A stretch of DNA of 64,000 bases from Euptelea pleiosperma. Lineage: Eukaryota > Streptophyta > Magnoliopsida > Ranunculales > Eupteleaceae. The stretch is taken from NCBI GenBank assembly GCA_035048495.1, contig CM068552.1:27716154-27780153 (forward strand). The letters run 5' to 3'. This document shows, piece after piece, positions 22,179-33,265 of this stretch. Every line of letters starts with the position of its first letter. Position 1 is the first letter of the stretch. The notes below the pieces were generated by a model. It was not told the origin of the DNA, ran no database searches, and saw nothing but the letters and a program-made list of their open reading frames with translations. The position numbers were made by a program, and so were the translations under genes.

Positions 22179-23574
22179 ATTATAGCAACTCAAGGGGCAA
22201 TTTTAGAGACTTTGTAATGATTTATGCTAGTTAGACTAAAATTGCTTAAAGCATTCGTGAACTTTATTAAATATTGGCAAGGATTTTAAAATATAAAAAA
22301 TACAAAGTACTTCTTAGATGAGACATATAATGCTACCCCATGAACTTTCAATCTTTATATCTTCACCTTTGACATCTTTTTCCACTATCTTTAACCATTA
22401 TCGAGTCGTCTCCTCCTCCAATTTCCCATGATTGAAAAATGCACAGGATCAAATAACCTCAAATTTTCAAATAACCATTTTACCCCTCTGTCTCTCCTAA
22501 TCTAGTTTGCTATCAAAATCTCATAAATGTCTCCTTTTAAAGAGGCTTCGTATGGTCTATAAACTTTATGAGTAATATAACGAAACATCTAGAAGCTATA
22601 TGTTCCTTATGATTCAATGTAAATACACATACATAAGTGATGTAGGAATGAGAAGAGTTTAGAATAATTAGTATAATACCCTGATTTCTCGTTTAGGGCA
22701 TTTTAGAAAATTAAATTGTTTTAGGATTTCATGCTCTTAATTGACTTATTGTTGAATCGGAGAGACCCGAATTCCCACATGTATTATATAATTACTTAGC
22801 TTAGGTATCGTATGAGCAGGCTCAACAAAACTACCGTAGTTGCCTGAAGAAAGTGAACTTACATAATAAATGGAACATCATATTTGGTGAAATAAAGAGT
22901 GGTTCGGTCAGAAGCATCTACCAGGCACTTCAATCCAATGAACAAGCACATAAGTAAGATGAATCGATTTCTCTTTCTATACTCAATTGCTACACCCAAG
23001 AACTAGAAGGAATTGTGGGTGACGACAAGTAATAATTGGTCTCATCTCATCCCTAGTGGTTAAACCTTTAAAAGAAGAAGACTGACTCAGTTATAATGAC
23101 ATTATTAAACCTTTAGAACATGTTTAGTATTTTTTGGGAAGTTTTGGAAACTTTTGATTCTTTAGTTTTTGAGGATTTTAGGTGGGGCCCACAATTTTGG
23201 AGGCTGTTTTGATATTGATATATGTGAATTACATTCTAGAAAATTATTATGTGGCTAGGGCATTAATGTCATGCTTGTATCATATGATTTATGCATTTAA
23301 TTGATTATGTTTTAACAAAGGAGTTTGCTTGAAGATGATGGCGATTAGGGTTTTCCTTTCTCTGCATGACCTAGGGTTTACACACTTGGATCAGTAGGGG
23401 ATCCCAGCGCAGAATCATGGAGGATCAAGGGTTCTTGATCGGTTGGAAATGCCTAGGAGAAGCGGATAATGAAGAGGTGATCGATGTGGACAAGACAGAA
23501 AAAAGATCTCAAATCAGAGCAGCATGAGAAGATTTATTTACCTTGGAATGCTCTAGATCGGGAAGGACTGGAGG
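22179..23574 (+). other. No gene recognised; probable flank and LINE 5' leader
   Basis: AT-rich sequence with no long frame. The last 200-250 bases before 23575 probably form the leader of the LINE. Nothing else can be supported. Confidence 0.4.
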
Positions 23575-24900
23575 ATGGACGACCTCAGAAATCTTTTGCA
23601 GATAGTGCAAGGAGCTAAACGACAAAAGGTTGATATTGCAAAACTACCGTTGCTGGGGAAAAGCGGGGAGTTTCCATTTATTAAAATCGATGCGAAAGCA
23701 TATCAGAAAGGGAAAGACTTCTGCAGATTTGTGTTGGTTGGGAGATTGGATCTACAGAAGATCACTGTTATGGAAATCAAGAAGAGAGCTATGGAGGTTT
23801 GGAAGCTCTCTGGAAATTGGAAGATAATGCCATTGGACAGAGGGTATCTGATGTTCAGATTTGATACAGAGATGGAGATGGAGAATGTTTGTCTTGGGGG
23901 CCTTGGTTTTTCGACAACTAGTTGTTGAGGCTTAGCAGATGGACGCCAAACTTCAGCCCAGATAAACAAAGCCACTCAAATGCTTTGGTTTGGGTTCGCT
24001 TCCCTGGATTGATCCTTGAGTATTGGGAACTAGACAGTTTACTCTTTATGGGTAAAACTATAGGAAGACCTCTGAAGGTAAATGAGAATACCATGAACAG
24101 GAACTTCTGTTCTGGTGGATATCGATTTGGCACACCAAGTGCCTAAAAAAATTCTCATTGAAATGGAGGATTTCGAATTCTGGCAATCGATGGAATTAGG
24201 AAAACTCCCAAAATTCTGTAATACTGTAAGGTAGTGGGACATTTGGTTATAGAATGTCAGAGGATCAAAATTGCACTCAAAGATGATAATAAAACAGCTG
24301 ACGATGAAAGCACCAAATAGGGTATGGCCAAGATTGGAAAAAATCGTAGAAGGAAGAAAAAAACAAATCCAAGGCTCCTGAGCTTATGGGAGAGGACAAG
24401 GACACATGAAATGAGAATGATGACTTAGAAGATCATTCAAAAGTAGTTATGGAGAACCAAGTCAAATTGGAGGCAGAGGTGATTGAACCGTTAGAAATTC
24501 CATGAGATACTAGGATGAAAAATGAGGAGGTGGCCAATGTTCCGACTAAAGTGGATAGGAAGGAGGATGATCAAAATTTAGCAGACGAGGAGAATTTGCA
24601 ACAAGTTGGCGGGAGTGAAGCCAAAATATGGAGGGGTAGGGGATTCACCACGTTGAAAAGGATCTTGCAGAGGATATTACTATGGACACTTCTCCAATTC
24701 AGGATGGTGATCATTTGAATATATCTCCGGATGAAGTCAGTGATACTCCAATGGAGAAATAGGGATTCAGAATGTAGATGACGCTGACATTCATAATGAG
24801 AAAATTTTGGTGGATGCAAACCAAAAAAGGCAAAATCCCGATGCCTTAGTGGAAGCTTCAACAGCTTTCGCCTTCGGCAACGAGAGCCAATACTCGGCAA
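23575..24900 (+). pseudogene. L1-type LINE ORF1 (nucleic-acid binding)
   Basis: ATG 23575 opens a 117-codon frame with DUF4283-like features (FVLVGRLDLQKITVMEIKKRAMEVWKLSGNWKIMPL, then YLMFRF). After a frameshift near 23925, similarity continues in another frame at 23922-24146 (RLSRWTPNFSPDKQ, LVWVRFPGLILEYW, GRPLKVNENT). A zinc-knuckle remnant (YCKVVGHLVIECQ) is near 24218-24256. An acidic, Glu/Asp-rich tail runs to about 24900. Plant L1 ORF1 proteins have this order. The ORF is disrupted and cannot be functional. ORF2 follows at 26154, further away than is usual. Confidence 0.75.
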
Positions 24901-25597
24901 ACACCTCGAAAGAGGTAAGTTTTTATGTCTGCTTCCAGTTGTATGATGGATTGTAATATTCTATTGCTAGATTGTATTTTCTTTTTGGTATACATCTTTA
25001 GTATAATGCACAAGAGATGTAAACACCAGGATGAAAAGTGCATGCCTTTGAGTACATGGGACGCATCTTTCTTGGGAGATCAGTTGCTGCTCAGGGGAAT
25101 ATATGAAGAACATAAATATCAAAGAAGTATGGGTGCTATTTCCTCTGTGGCACTGGTGAGAACCAAATACAGTAGTTCAGACAGCGTTTCTTTTTTTCTT
25201 TTATGCCAAAATGTGTATCATATTTATATGCATATTCCATTACATCGATAAAAATCGATCAGCATCATGAGCCTTTTATTACATTTATCTATGGCCAACC
25301 ATGGTCAGAACAGAAATTTTGCAAGAACCTTCTGATACGATAAAAAGGAACAAATATCCATAAATGCCACTCGACGAGAACACGTACGGTGTTACTGTGC
25401 TACAGTGAATAGATATTTATCACAAGCTAACCCTAATAAAAACATCTAATATTAAAATAAGTAGTTATTAAGTTCAAATTAACCTTAAATTTTTAAATTG
25501 TAATTGTTTTTCTAGAAAAAGGAGATTTGTGAGGAGCTCCCTTTCTCATGTTCTCTTTCTTTATGTTCATTTCTGTGGCCTGTGACGACGTACCCGC
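24901..25597. other. Insert between LINE ORF1 and ORF2, left part
   Basis: A GAGGTAAGT splice-donor-like sequence at 24911-24919 is followed by intron-like AT-rich sequence to CTTTAG near 25000. A frame at about 25005-25180 is not recognised. A T-rich run is at 25190-25203. The part nearest 25597 is probably 3' untranslated sequence of the antisense PLATZ-like ORF. Confidence 0.35.
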
Positions 25598-26078
25598 TTA
25601 CTGTTTGTCATCATCCTCGAGAACATCCGAACTGTCCATTCTTATGCCATCGATTAACGAGAATAAAAGATTAGATACGTTAAACTTGCGTAGTATGCAT
25701 GATATATCTCCCCCTTTTAACACCACATGATCGACCTTGCATGAAAGGCAACAGAAATTGAATGGCTCTTGGAGAATCTTGGCACAGGTGAAGTAGAAGT
25801 GGGTAGAGCTCTTATTACAAATCGCCCTTTGCTGAGCTTGAGGCCTCTGATTTAAGAACACTACTTTTGCATTGTTTATAGTATACGACTGAACATAGGA
25901 GCAATTGATGATCTTCTCGAGATCATCCAATCGAACAACATCTTGGTAAACGTTTCGCCTTACTTGTAGGAGGGGATGAGATCTATGATTAGGAACACAG
26001 TGAGGACAAATACTTCGACAACAATCCAAGCAAAATATGTTCTTCTCATGCTTCTTTCGATTCTCGTGGAGCCCACAC
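25598..26078 (-). pseudogene. PLATZ-type zinc-binding protein fragment
   Basis: The minus-strand frame opens after a TAA near 26080 and runs through CGLHENRKKHEKNIFC to a stop at 25598; there is no ATG start. The PLATZ signature is clear: LDCCRSICPHCVPNHRSHPL, LQVRRNVYQDVVRLDDLEK, SYVQSYTINNAKVVFL, then LQEPFNFCCLSCKVDHVVL. PLATZ proteins are plant AT-rich-sequence and zinc-binding transcription factors. The N-terminal exon is absent, one Cys of the usual CxxC before LQEPF looks replaced (FYFTC), and the C-terminus is short. No intron breaks the 160 codons. It lies antisense between LINE ORF1 and ORF2, so it is likely a captured or retroposed fragment rather than a working gene. Confidence 0.7.
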
Positions 26079-26153
26079 TCTACTTAGAAGGACTAGGCTA
26101 TTAGCCCTGTAAGCCAGGCATTTTAGACATCGTTTCTATTGGGGTAGTGTAAG

Positions 26154-26708
26154 ATGAAAGTACTCTATTGGAATGCAAGAGGAGTTGGGAACAACCCAAC
26201 TAGAAGACACCTGACAAGTTTGATTAAGAGCCATGATCCAGACGTAGTGTGTTTAGCAAAACTGGATGATTACTACTAGTAAGCTCCCAAAGAGTTGGAT
26301 TGCTTTGAGAAGGCTGGCCAGTGATTTCATAACCAATGGGAAAGAAAATAAATTGGGAAACTTATGGATTCTATGGAGAGAAAGTATATATGGAGAGACC
26401 TATGGTTGTTGGGAAAGCTTATCAACATATTTCTTTCCTTACTGGTAAAGATGTGATATCTTGCATCCATGTTAATACTCTCCTGAAAGAGAGACGTCAA
26501 CTTTGGAGTGATTTGTCTATTATCAATCAATTAGATTTGCCTTGGCTGGTAGTTGGAGATTTTAATGAGATTCTCGGAATTGATGAGAAGAAAGGTAGAA
26601 AAATCCCGATGAGGAATATGATGGAGGAGTTCAATGAGATGATGGATGTCAGCAGCTTGATGGAAATCCAATTTTCGAGGTTGAAATACACATGGTCCAA
26701 CAAACAGA
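26154..26708 (+). pseudogene. LINE ORF2, endonuclease part (interrupted)
   Basis: ATG 26154 starts MKVLYWNARGVGNNPTRRH, the N-terminus of the apurinic-type endonuclease (EEP fold) of L1 ORF2. A stop at 26275 and frameshifts break the frame. The domain continues with LPWLVVGDFNEILGIDEKKG near 26539-26600 and the end motif LKYTWSNKQ near 26680-26700. The reading is then cut by the CACTA transposon at 26709; AGA at 26706-26708 is the left target copy. Confidence 0.85.
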
Positions 26709-27400
26709 CACTACAAGAAATTTGACTTTTAGCCGCGAAATTTTTCGCGGCTAGAAGTCTAAAAGTCGTCACTAAATCTTTTAGTGGCAACATTTTCATC
26801 GCCACTAGACTGCCGCGGAAAGTGCTGTGGCTAAAAGTTTTAGCTACGACTTTTTATAGTCGCCCCTACAAGTGAACTTTTCAGCCGCCAAATTATAATC
26901 GTCGCTAAAAATAACATGTTTAGCTACACGATTTATTGTCACTACTTAAACAAACTTATTGTCACTAAAGGTATATATCGCCACTAAAGTATAAAATTAA
27001 ATTTATTTTAGTGACGATTTCTAGTTGCGACTAAAACAATATATATTATTTAGTTGCAACTAAATATCGCCACAAAAAGTGTCATGTATCATAGTGTTAG
27101 TGGCGACTTATTGTCGTGGCTAATAAAATATATTTAGTGGCAACTAAATATTGTCACAAAACGTGTCAGGTATCATACTTGTAGTGGCGACATATTGTCA
27201 TGGCTAAAAATATATATTTAGTTGCAACTAAATATCGTCACAAAAAGTGTCAGGTATCGTAGTTTTAGTGGGGACTTATTGTTGTGGCTAAAACAGTATA
27301 TGTTTAGTTGCAACTAACTGTCGTCACAAAAAAATTTTACGTATTGTAGTTTTAGTGGCGACTTATTGTTGTGGTTAAAAGTTTAAATTTGATGAAAATA
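26709..27400. repeat. Outer CACTA subterminal repeats, left
   Basis: Many copies of TAGTGGCGAC/GTCGCCACTA-type units in both orientations (for example near 26775, 26985, 27100, 27190, 27265, 27355). In En/Spm such units bind the tnpA product. The stretch 27400-27964 that follows is AT-rich with no gene seen. Confidence 0.8.
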
Positions 27401-28479
27401 AAAATATATTATTTTTAATAAATTTTTTTTCTTTTATACATGCGAATATGAAAATTCAATCACCACAACCATTAAAACAGAATTTCAAATTTAATCCGTT
27501 TAAGTAAAATATTAATTCATAAATATAATTAAACTGTGTACATAGTCATAACAAAAATACAAATAAAAAGATCATGATCATCAAGCTTTTGAGAAGCTAT
27601 GCATCAGAGTCTTTGCTGGCCTGCAAATAAAAAAATAAAATATAATTATATACTATCCAAAACCACAACATATATGATATATATGTGACAAATAAAAGAT
27701 AATTAATATGTTCTAAGTTTAAAAAATTAGCCTCAAGCTTTAATGTCACACTCCAAAACCCGTATCATATTAAAACAACATAATAACTAAGTTTGACATA
27801 AATTTGAAGTTGACTATGTCTACAAAAATTTCGGCAGAGTCTCCTTTGTTTTATTGACATTTGAAAAATTATCACCTGATAGACATAGTTTATAAGTTGA
27901 ATTAAAGATCTATTCAATCATTAATATCGACTAACTATTCATATCTACTAGTCTTAGCACTTCACACTACAAGAAATTTGACTTTTAGCCGCAAAAATTG
28001 TCGCAGCTAAATGTCTAAAAGTCGCCATTAAATCTTTTAGTGGCGACATTTTCATCGCCACTACGCTGCAGCTGAAAGTGCTGTGGCTAAAGGTTTTAGC
28101 TGCGACTTTATATAGTCGCCACTAAAAGTGAAACTTTTAGCTGCAACATTATAATCGTCGCTAAAATAAAACTTTTAGTCACACGATTTGTCGTTACTAA
28201 TTAAACAAAATTATTGTCACTAAAGATATAAATCGCCACTAAAGTATAAAATAAAAGTAATTTTTAGTGACAACTTCTAGTCGTAGCTAAAAATTATACG
28301 ATTAGCTGCAATTAAATGTTGCCACAAAAAGTGTTAGGTATCATAGTTTTAGTGGCGACTTCTAGTCGCGGCTAAAAATTATACATTTAACTGCAATTAA
28401 ATGTCGCCATAAAAAGTGTTAGATCGCAGTTTTAGTGGCGACTTATTGTCGCGGCAAGAAGTTAAAATTTGATAAAAAA

Positions 28480-29103
28480 AATTTATTTTTAATAGATTTT
28501 TTTCCTTTAATATATATGTCTTTTCATTAGCATACTTATATATATAAAAAATTCAAATCACCACCAACTATTGAAACAAATTCAAATTTAATTAATTTAA
28601 GTAAACTCTTCATTCAAAATACAATTAAACTATATGTACATCGTCATATCCAAAAATATAAATAAAATATCACGATCTTCGGGCTTTTGAGAAGCTATGC
28701 ATCACATGTCTCTAGCCTGCAAATAAAAAAATAAAAAATGATAAGATACTATTAAAAAAGACAACATATATGATATATGTGATCACTTGGCATTTCAGCT
28801 GTTTACCACTTGCATGACTATGTGTTGGACTTACTTTGGAGTCCATATGGACATGGGCTCCTGCATGCCATGAACAATACTGTTGTTAGAAACTAATTAC
28901 TTCTAAGATAATTAAAGCCAGCAGAGTTCAATTATTACTAAATAAAGAGAGACCTCCACTGAACTGAGAAACCCAGCACGATAGTGTTGAGTAACATACA
29001 AACCTTTTAGTTCTACCTATATAGTTAAGATGAGAGTAAACCATTCTGGTTTTCTTCATAGTTTTCAACAAAAACCCACCAACACGAGAAAGAACAAGAG
29101 TAC
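28480..29103. other. Nested CACTA interior, no gene resolved
   Basis: AT-rich sequence. On the minus strand GCATGCAG at about 28852-28859 followed by a short open stretch and AAAGTAAGT near 28830 looks like a small exon, but it cannot be assigned. Confidence 0.3.
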
Positions 29104-29191
29104 CTTCATTTTTTTAGAGAAGTTTCTTCACTTTCTGCTCACACCCATCACATTGGATCTTAAGGAGTTTAAAGTCTTCGTCTCTAGTCAT
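29104..29191 (-). pseudogene. Captured exon 1 of a HIPP (heavy-metal-associated isoprenylated protein) gene
   Basis: From ATG at 29191-29189 the frame reads MTRDEDFKLLKIQ, then CDGCEQKVKKLL, then a TAA at 29116-29114 and KNEG. HIPP proteins begin in this style and have an HMA metal-binding loop around CxxC; here CDGC is present but about nine residues that normally precede it are missing. The codon after KKLL is a stop where the family usually has a Gln. The match ends at GAAG followed by GTACTC, a donor-like site at the place where HIPP exon 1 usually ends. It lies inside the nested CACTA on the same strand as the CACTA genes, so it is a captured host fragment. Confidence 0.65.
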
Positions 29192-30552
29192 TTCTTCAGT
29201 GCTGTTTGCAATGAAATCTACAAAAAAAAAGAGAAAGAAAAGAAGAGAAAAAACTAAGAAAGAGATAAAAAGGTTTGCATAGGTAGCTACTTCAGTCGGT
29301 TCTTCCTCAGCTATTCTTCTTACTAGCAAAATCGAACCAAACCCACATGGGTGTCAAGGATTAAGAACAAGACAACCAACACCCAAAACAGAGCATGTCA
29401 ATGGAATTGACATTGAATCATTCTAAAAAACAACTTAAAAAGAACCTAAAATAGTTATAACTATATTATAAAAGGCAATATAGTCAAGCAAGGACTTAGT
29501 GGCATCAACACATTGAACAATAGCATGCACCCTTCAAAGCCTCAAAATATGAAGAATCCCTGTTATTAAATCCATCAAAGATGAGAACCCCTACATTCAG
29601 TCACGTGCAATGCACTGTGTGCCACTCATCACCTGCTCATGACATTAATTTGGACCTCTCCATAGTTGTTTGGTAATGTTCCAAAATTGTTTGAAAAAAA
29701 ATTACAAAATAATCTAGGTAATTTTGTATGCTTCTAAGAAAACAAGACCTGTATATTTTGGAAAGAATTAATATCCACTAGATTTTAATACTGTCATATC
29801 TTAGGTTGAGAAAGGAAGTAAAATGGTAAATATAGAGGAGTAACAGTAAGTGGAGGATCTTCCAGCATGCAAGTGGTGTTGGTTTTACTTGAGAGCAAGG
29901 AAAATGATGTTTTTCTTATAACGTTCAGAACAACAACTATACCGCTAGAAGGAAACACCACTAAGCTTTTAGTTATAAATAGACAACAAATTCAAGGGAG
30001 CACTGTGAACACTTCAACATCCTCCATACCTGGGCTTATCACGTAGTATTGAAATGTCCATCCGTGGCAGGCACCTGCGTGTACACCGTTTTATCAACGG
30101 CAAAAACTGCTCCAACAAAATCCGGATACTTCTTTGCAAACATTTAGTAATTTGTGGCTTATCTTGTGCTTATGGATCCTTAATTGCAAAGATAAATAGA
30201 AGTGGAGCAGATGTATATATGTCAAATGTGAAAAAAGAGATAATTCAACAAAACTAAATTTCTGATGAACTTTTCTTAACAATACTAACATGATAGAAAA
30301 AAAATTCTGATTAACATTCATGTATGTTACTATGAGATCTGAGGCTCGAGCCTAATATTACAGATTCCAATAAAACTACTTAACATATTTTCTCTCCTTT
30401 TTTCTTCACAGGTTGCTACGTGTATGACTTATCAATTCAATTTTTTTTTTTTTTTTGTTAAATATCAATTCAAATTTCAAATCAAACTGCAATTGAAGTT
30501 CGGTTCAATTCTAATACTTAACTTTCAGTCCCCTATTCCCCTATATCTGTAA
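29192..30552. other. Nested CACTA interior upstream of the HIPP exon
   Basis: No recognised gene. A minus-strand reading near 30047-30147 (FAKKYPDFVGAVFAVDKTVY and onward) is open for about 34 codons and could be another captured exon, but I do not recognise it. The rest is AT-rich. Confidence 0.3.
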
Positions 30553-30949
30553 GGGTTGGGCTCCGTTGACAGGCGAAAAATGACAGGATTCTGTACAGGG
30601 ACGCAATATAAGCCACGTGGCACACTCTTAGAGGAATCTGACCGTATGGATGTTTGTCCAATCCCCTGGAGGACCTACAAACCAAAAATCAGCCTGATTA
30701 ATGATCTATAGGCGTTGGATCTCTGTACCTCAAATACTGCTCAAATTCCCACAGTTGAGATCAGCCCATGAAAATAAGTCCAAATCAAAGCCAATAAATC
30801 ACTAATCAGGCTGATTTTTGGTTTGTAGGTCCACCATGGGATTAGACAAACATCCATACGGGAAGATTCTCTAAGACTGTGCCACGTGGCCTATATTGTG
30901 TCCCTGTACAGAATCCTGTCATTTTTCACCTGTCAACGGAGCCCGACCC
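30553..30949. mobile_element. Mutator-type foldback element (MITE), 397 bp
   Basis: The ends are GGGTTGGGCTCCGTTGACAG and its inverse at 30949. The inverted arms extend about 150 bases with few mismatches. A direct repeat TATCTGTAA flanks both sides (30544-30552 and 30950-30958): a 9-bp target duplication, typical of Mutator-like elements. Each arm carries GCCACGTGGC (30612-30621 and 30881-30890). There is no coding capacity, so movement would need a MULE transposase from elsewhere. Confidence 0.88.
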
Positions 30950-31019
30950 TATCTGTAAACACAAAGAGTGAAGAATAGATTGTAAAACGGATAAATGAAT
31001 CACAATAAAATACAGTCGA

Positions 31020-31100
31020 GTCCCAAAATATCCATACGATCAGCGTCCTCTAAGAGTATGCCACGTGGCTCATATTTGTGGGTCATTGTTGTCATCAAAG
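31020..31100. repeat. Single arm of a G-box foldback element
   Basis: CATACGATCAGCGTCCTCTA followed by GCCACGTGGC-like sequence at 31059-31069 matches the arm of the 397-bp foldback and its relatives, without a partner arm beside it. Confidence 0.5.
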
Positions 31101-31229
31101 TTTTACTCATAGAGATGTAAAGAAGATCGGTCTGATCTGTCAATTTTTTTAGAGAGTTTAGGGAAGTTTTTGGATCTCTATCTACATCCCCACCATCATG
31201 ATGATTTTGATTTTGAGCCCGGAAAAAAA

Positions 31230-31410
31230 TGAGAAAAATAGAGAAGAAGACGGGGAGAGAACTTACCGGAGGTCTCCAAATTCTCTTTTTCGGACGGAGG
31301 ATGCCAATGTTCGCCGGAATGTTCGTCGGAGGAAGATGCCGTAGGATCTTGGGTTTTGGAGAGGTAGAAGAGTTGCATAGGGTTGAAGGATTTAGGGAAA
31401 TGACAGAACT
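31230..31410 (-). other. Candidate untranslated first exon of nested CACTA
   Basis: On the minus strand this GA/CT-rich stretch ends in CCGGTAAGTTC, a strong donor-like site near 31264. Its position mirrors 41287-41514 in the outer element, which ends in AAAGGTGAGTC. It may be a promoter-proximal exon retained from the autonomous element. Confidence 0.4.
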
Positions 31411-31504
31411 AGAAATGGGGGAAATGAAGGGTCGTAAGGGAAGGGTAATTAGTAAGGTAAACCAGAAAGTGTTCAGCGCCCAAAGTATGTATGATCGCCC
31501 CTAG

Positions 31505-31830
31505 ACCGCTCACAAAATAAGCCACGTGGCACACTTTTTTAGGGCTCTGACCGTATGGATGTTTGGCCAATCCCTATATGGGCTTACAAACCAAAACTCA
31601 TTCTGATTAGTGATTTCAAAGTTGTTGGATTTGAGTTATTTTCATGGGTTGATTTTAATCATGTGAATTTGAGCATTAGTGGCCCTTATTTGGGTACAAG
31701 GATCCAAAGGTTTTAAATCACTAATTAGGCTAATATTTGGTATGTAGGCCCATATAGAAATTAGCGAAACATCCATATGGTCAGTCCTATAAAAGTGTGC
31801 AATGTAGCTCATATTAAGGGCCGTCATCTA
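31505..31830. repeat. G-box foldback element, diverged copy
   Basis: The left arm has GCCACGTGGC at 31521-31530 and CTGACCGTATGGATGTTTGG. The right arm has the inverse (CATCCATATGGTCAG near 31770). The centre resembles 41650-41830 and 42590-42710. End duplications are no longer clear. Confidence 0.65.
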
Positions 31831-31844
31831 GCTTGGTCATATGG

Positions 31845-32375
31845 GCGATCATAAGGGATGTTTAGTCCAAAAATCAGCATGTTTGAGGATTTTTAGCCGT
31901 TGGTTTTAGTACCCAAGTATAATTGTTGAATCCAACGGCTAGATTCACAACATACTAAAATATAATGGCTAGAGATTACCAATCAAGGTGTTTTTTGCTA
32001 TCTATCATGGGTTAAAATAACGCCATTTATACATCAATGCCCCAAGCCCGTTACGTTAAACCTGTTTTGATACTTAGAAATTAACTGCCATTTTTTCGTT
32101 TTAACAGCCATTAAAATCTGAAAAATTTTGTTGAAAATTCTATTCTATTTTTCAAAATTTTGAATTTCAACGCCATTTTTTCCGTTAAATTCCATTTTTG
32201 CCCATGTTTGTTCAAATCCATTTTTATGGTTTTAATGGTAACGCCCCCCAGCCTGTTGTACTATTAAAAAGGCCTCATTTAAACCTTGGGGTCTATATCC
32301 ATGAAGGGGTAGGCGGAACATCTACGCGGTCAGTGGACCTAGGTTGTAGCATTGAGCACACACACACAATTTCAA
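31845..32375. repeat. Second type of foldback element, with AT-rich insertion
   Basis: Arms GGATGTTTAGTCCAAAAATC and, inverted, the segment ending CCATGAAGGGGTAGGCGGAA resemble the pair at 42860-43085. A 260-bp stretch rich in ACGCCATTTTTTCCGTTA motifs (about 32020-32280) separates the right arm; related sequence lies at 41940-42230. Confidence 0.5.
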
Positions 32376-32806
32376 AAAGCAGACTTATCCCCCTATGACC
32401 CGATCCTTCTTAATAGGACAATAATGCCCCTTTCTTTAACCTTAAAACATGTGGGTTTGGACCAAATCCCTAACCCTAAATTAGACGGATGTGATGCATG
32501 GTCGGGGCACGAGATTCTAGTATGTTGGCCACCCATCACCAGTGACCACTCATTGTATTTGGTATTATTATTTTTGGATTTTGCTATGGATGAGCATTTA
32601 CAAGCTCAATTTGGATTAAATCAGTTCCATGATGTGGCCAACTATCACGGTTTGACTCAGGGCTAGTGTTTTGGCCAAAACCCACATATTCTAAGGCTGA
32701 AATTAATTCTTACCCTTTCACAATTTTTTATTAGTCAATGGTAGGTCAATGACGGTCATGGACGGAAGACCAGGTTATAGGGGGGCAAGTCAAGTTTTTC
32801 AAATTG

Positions 32807-32808
<2 letters not shown>

Positions 32809-32837
<29 letters not shown>
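32809..32837 (+). repeat. Poly-G tract, 29 bases
   Basis: An unbroken run of G inside the nested CACTA, about 60 bases before its right subterminal repeats. Its length may not be exact, since such runs are error-prone in sequencing. Confidence 0.85.
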
Positions 32838-32899
32838 TGAATGTGAATTCTCTACATATGTTTCGAAAAAGAAATTAATAAAAAAAAAAAAATCAAAGG

Positions 32900-33265
32900 A
32901 AAAAGTATTAGTGGCGAAATCAGTTGCCACAAAAATGTTCACATTTAGCTGCAACGAAAAAATTGCTGCTAAAACTAGCAATTAGCGACGAAATGTGAAG
33001 TTGCCACTAAAACCTTAATTTTTAGCAGCGAAAAATTAAACCTCGCCACTAATTGTATTTCCCTCCAAATAAAATTCGGGCCAAAACTTCGTGCCATTAA
33101 TTTAGTGGCGACTTTTTGTTGCGACATTTGGGTTGTCGCTAAATATGGCTACTGCAACACCTTTAGTGGCGACATCTTATTTTCGCCACTAAAGCTAAGT
33201 TTTTAGTGGCAAGATATGAACTGCAGTTAAAAATGTCGCCACTAAAAATCACATTTCTTGTAGTG
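32900..33265. repeat. Nested CACTA subterminal repeats, right
   Basis: Units such as TTAGTGGCGAC and GTCGCCACTAAA in both orientations up to the right terminal repeat. The matching left block is 27965-28460. Confidence 0.8.

Larger units (their letters stand above)
27965..33265 (-). mobile_element. Nested CACTA transposon, 5.3 kb, non-autonomous
   Basis: The ends are CACTACAAGAAATTTGAC (27965) and, inverted, CACTACAAGAAATGTGAT (33265). The flanks are TCA (27962-27964) and TCA (33266-33268), a 3-bp duplication. Its left 750 bases resemble 26709-27640 of the outer element, including the motif GCTTTTGAGAAGCTATGCATCA. Its right 2 kb parallels 41200-43797 in module order. No transposase is present. 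It carries a HIPP exon and a 397-bp foldback element, so it looks like an internally replaced sibling of the outer element. Confidence 0.92.
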
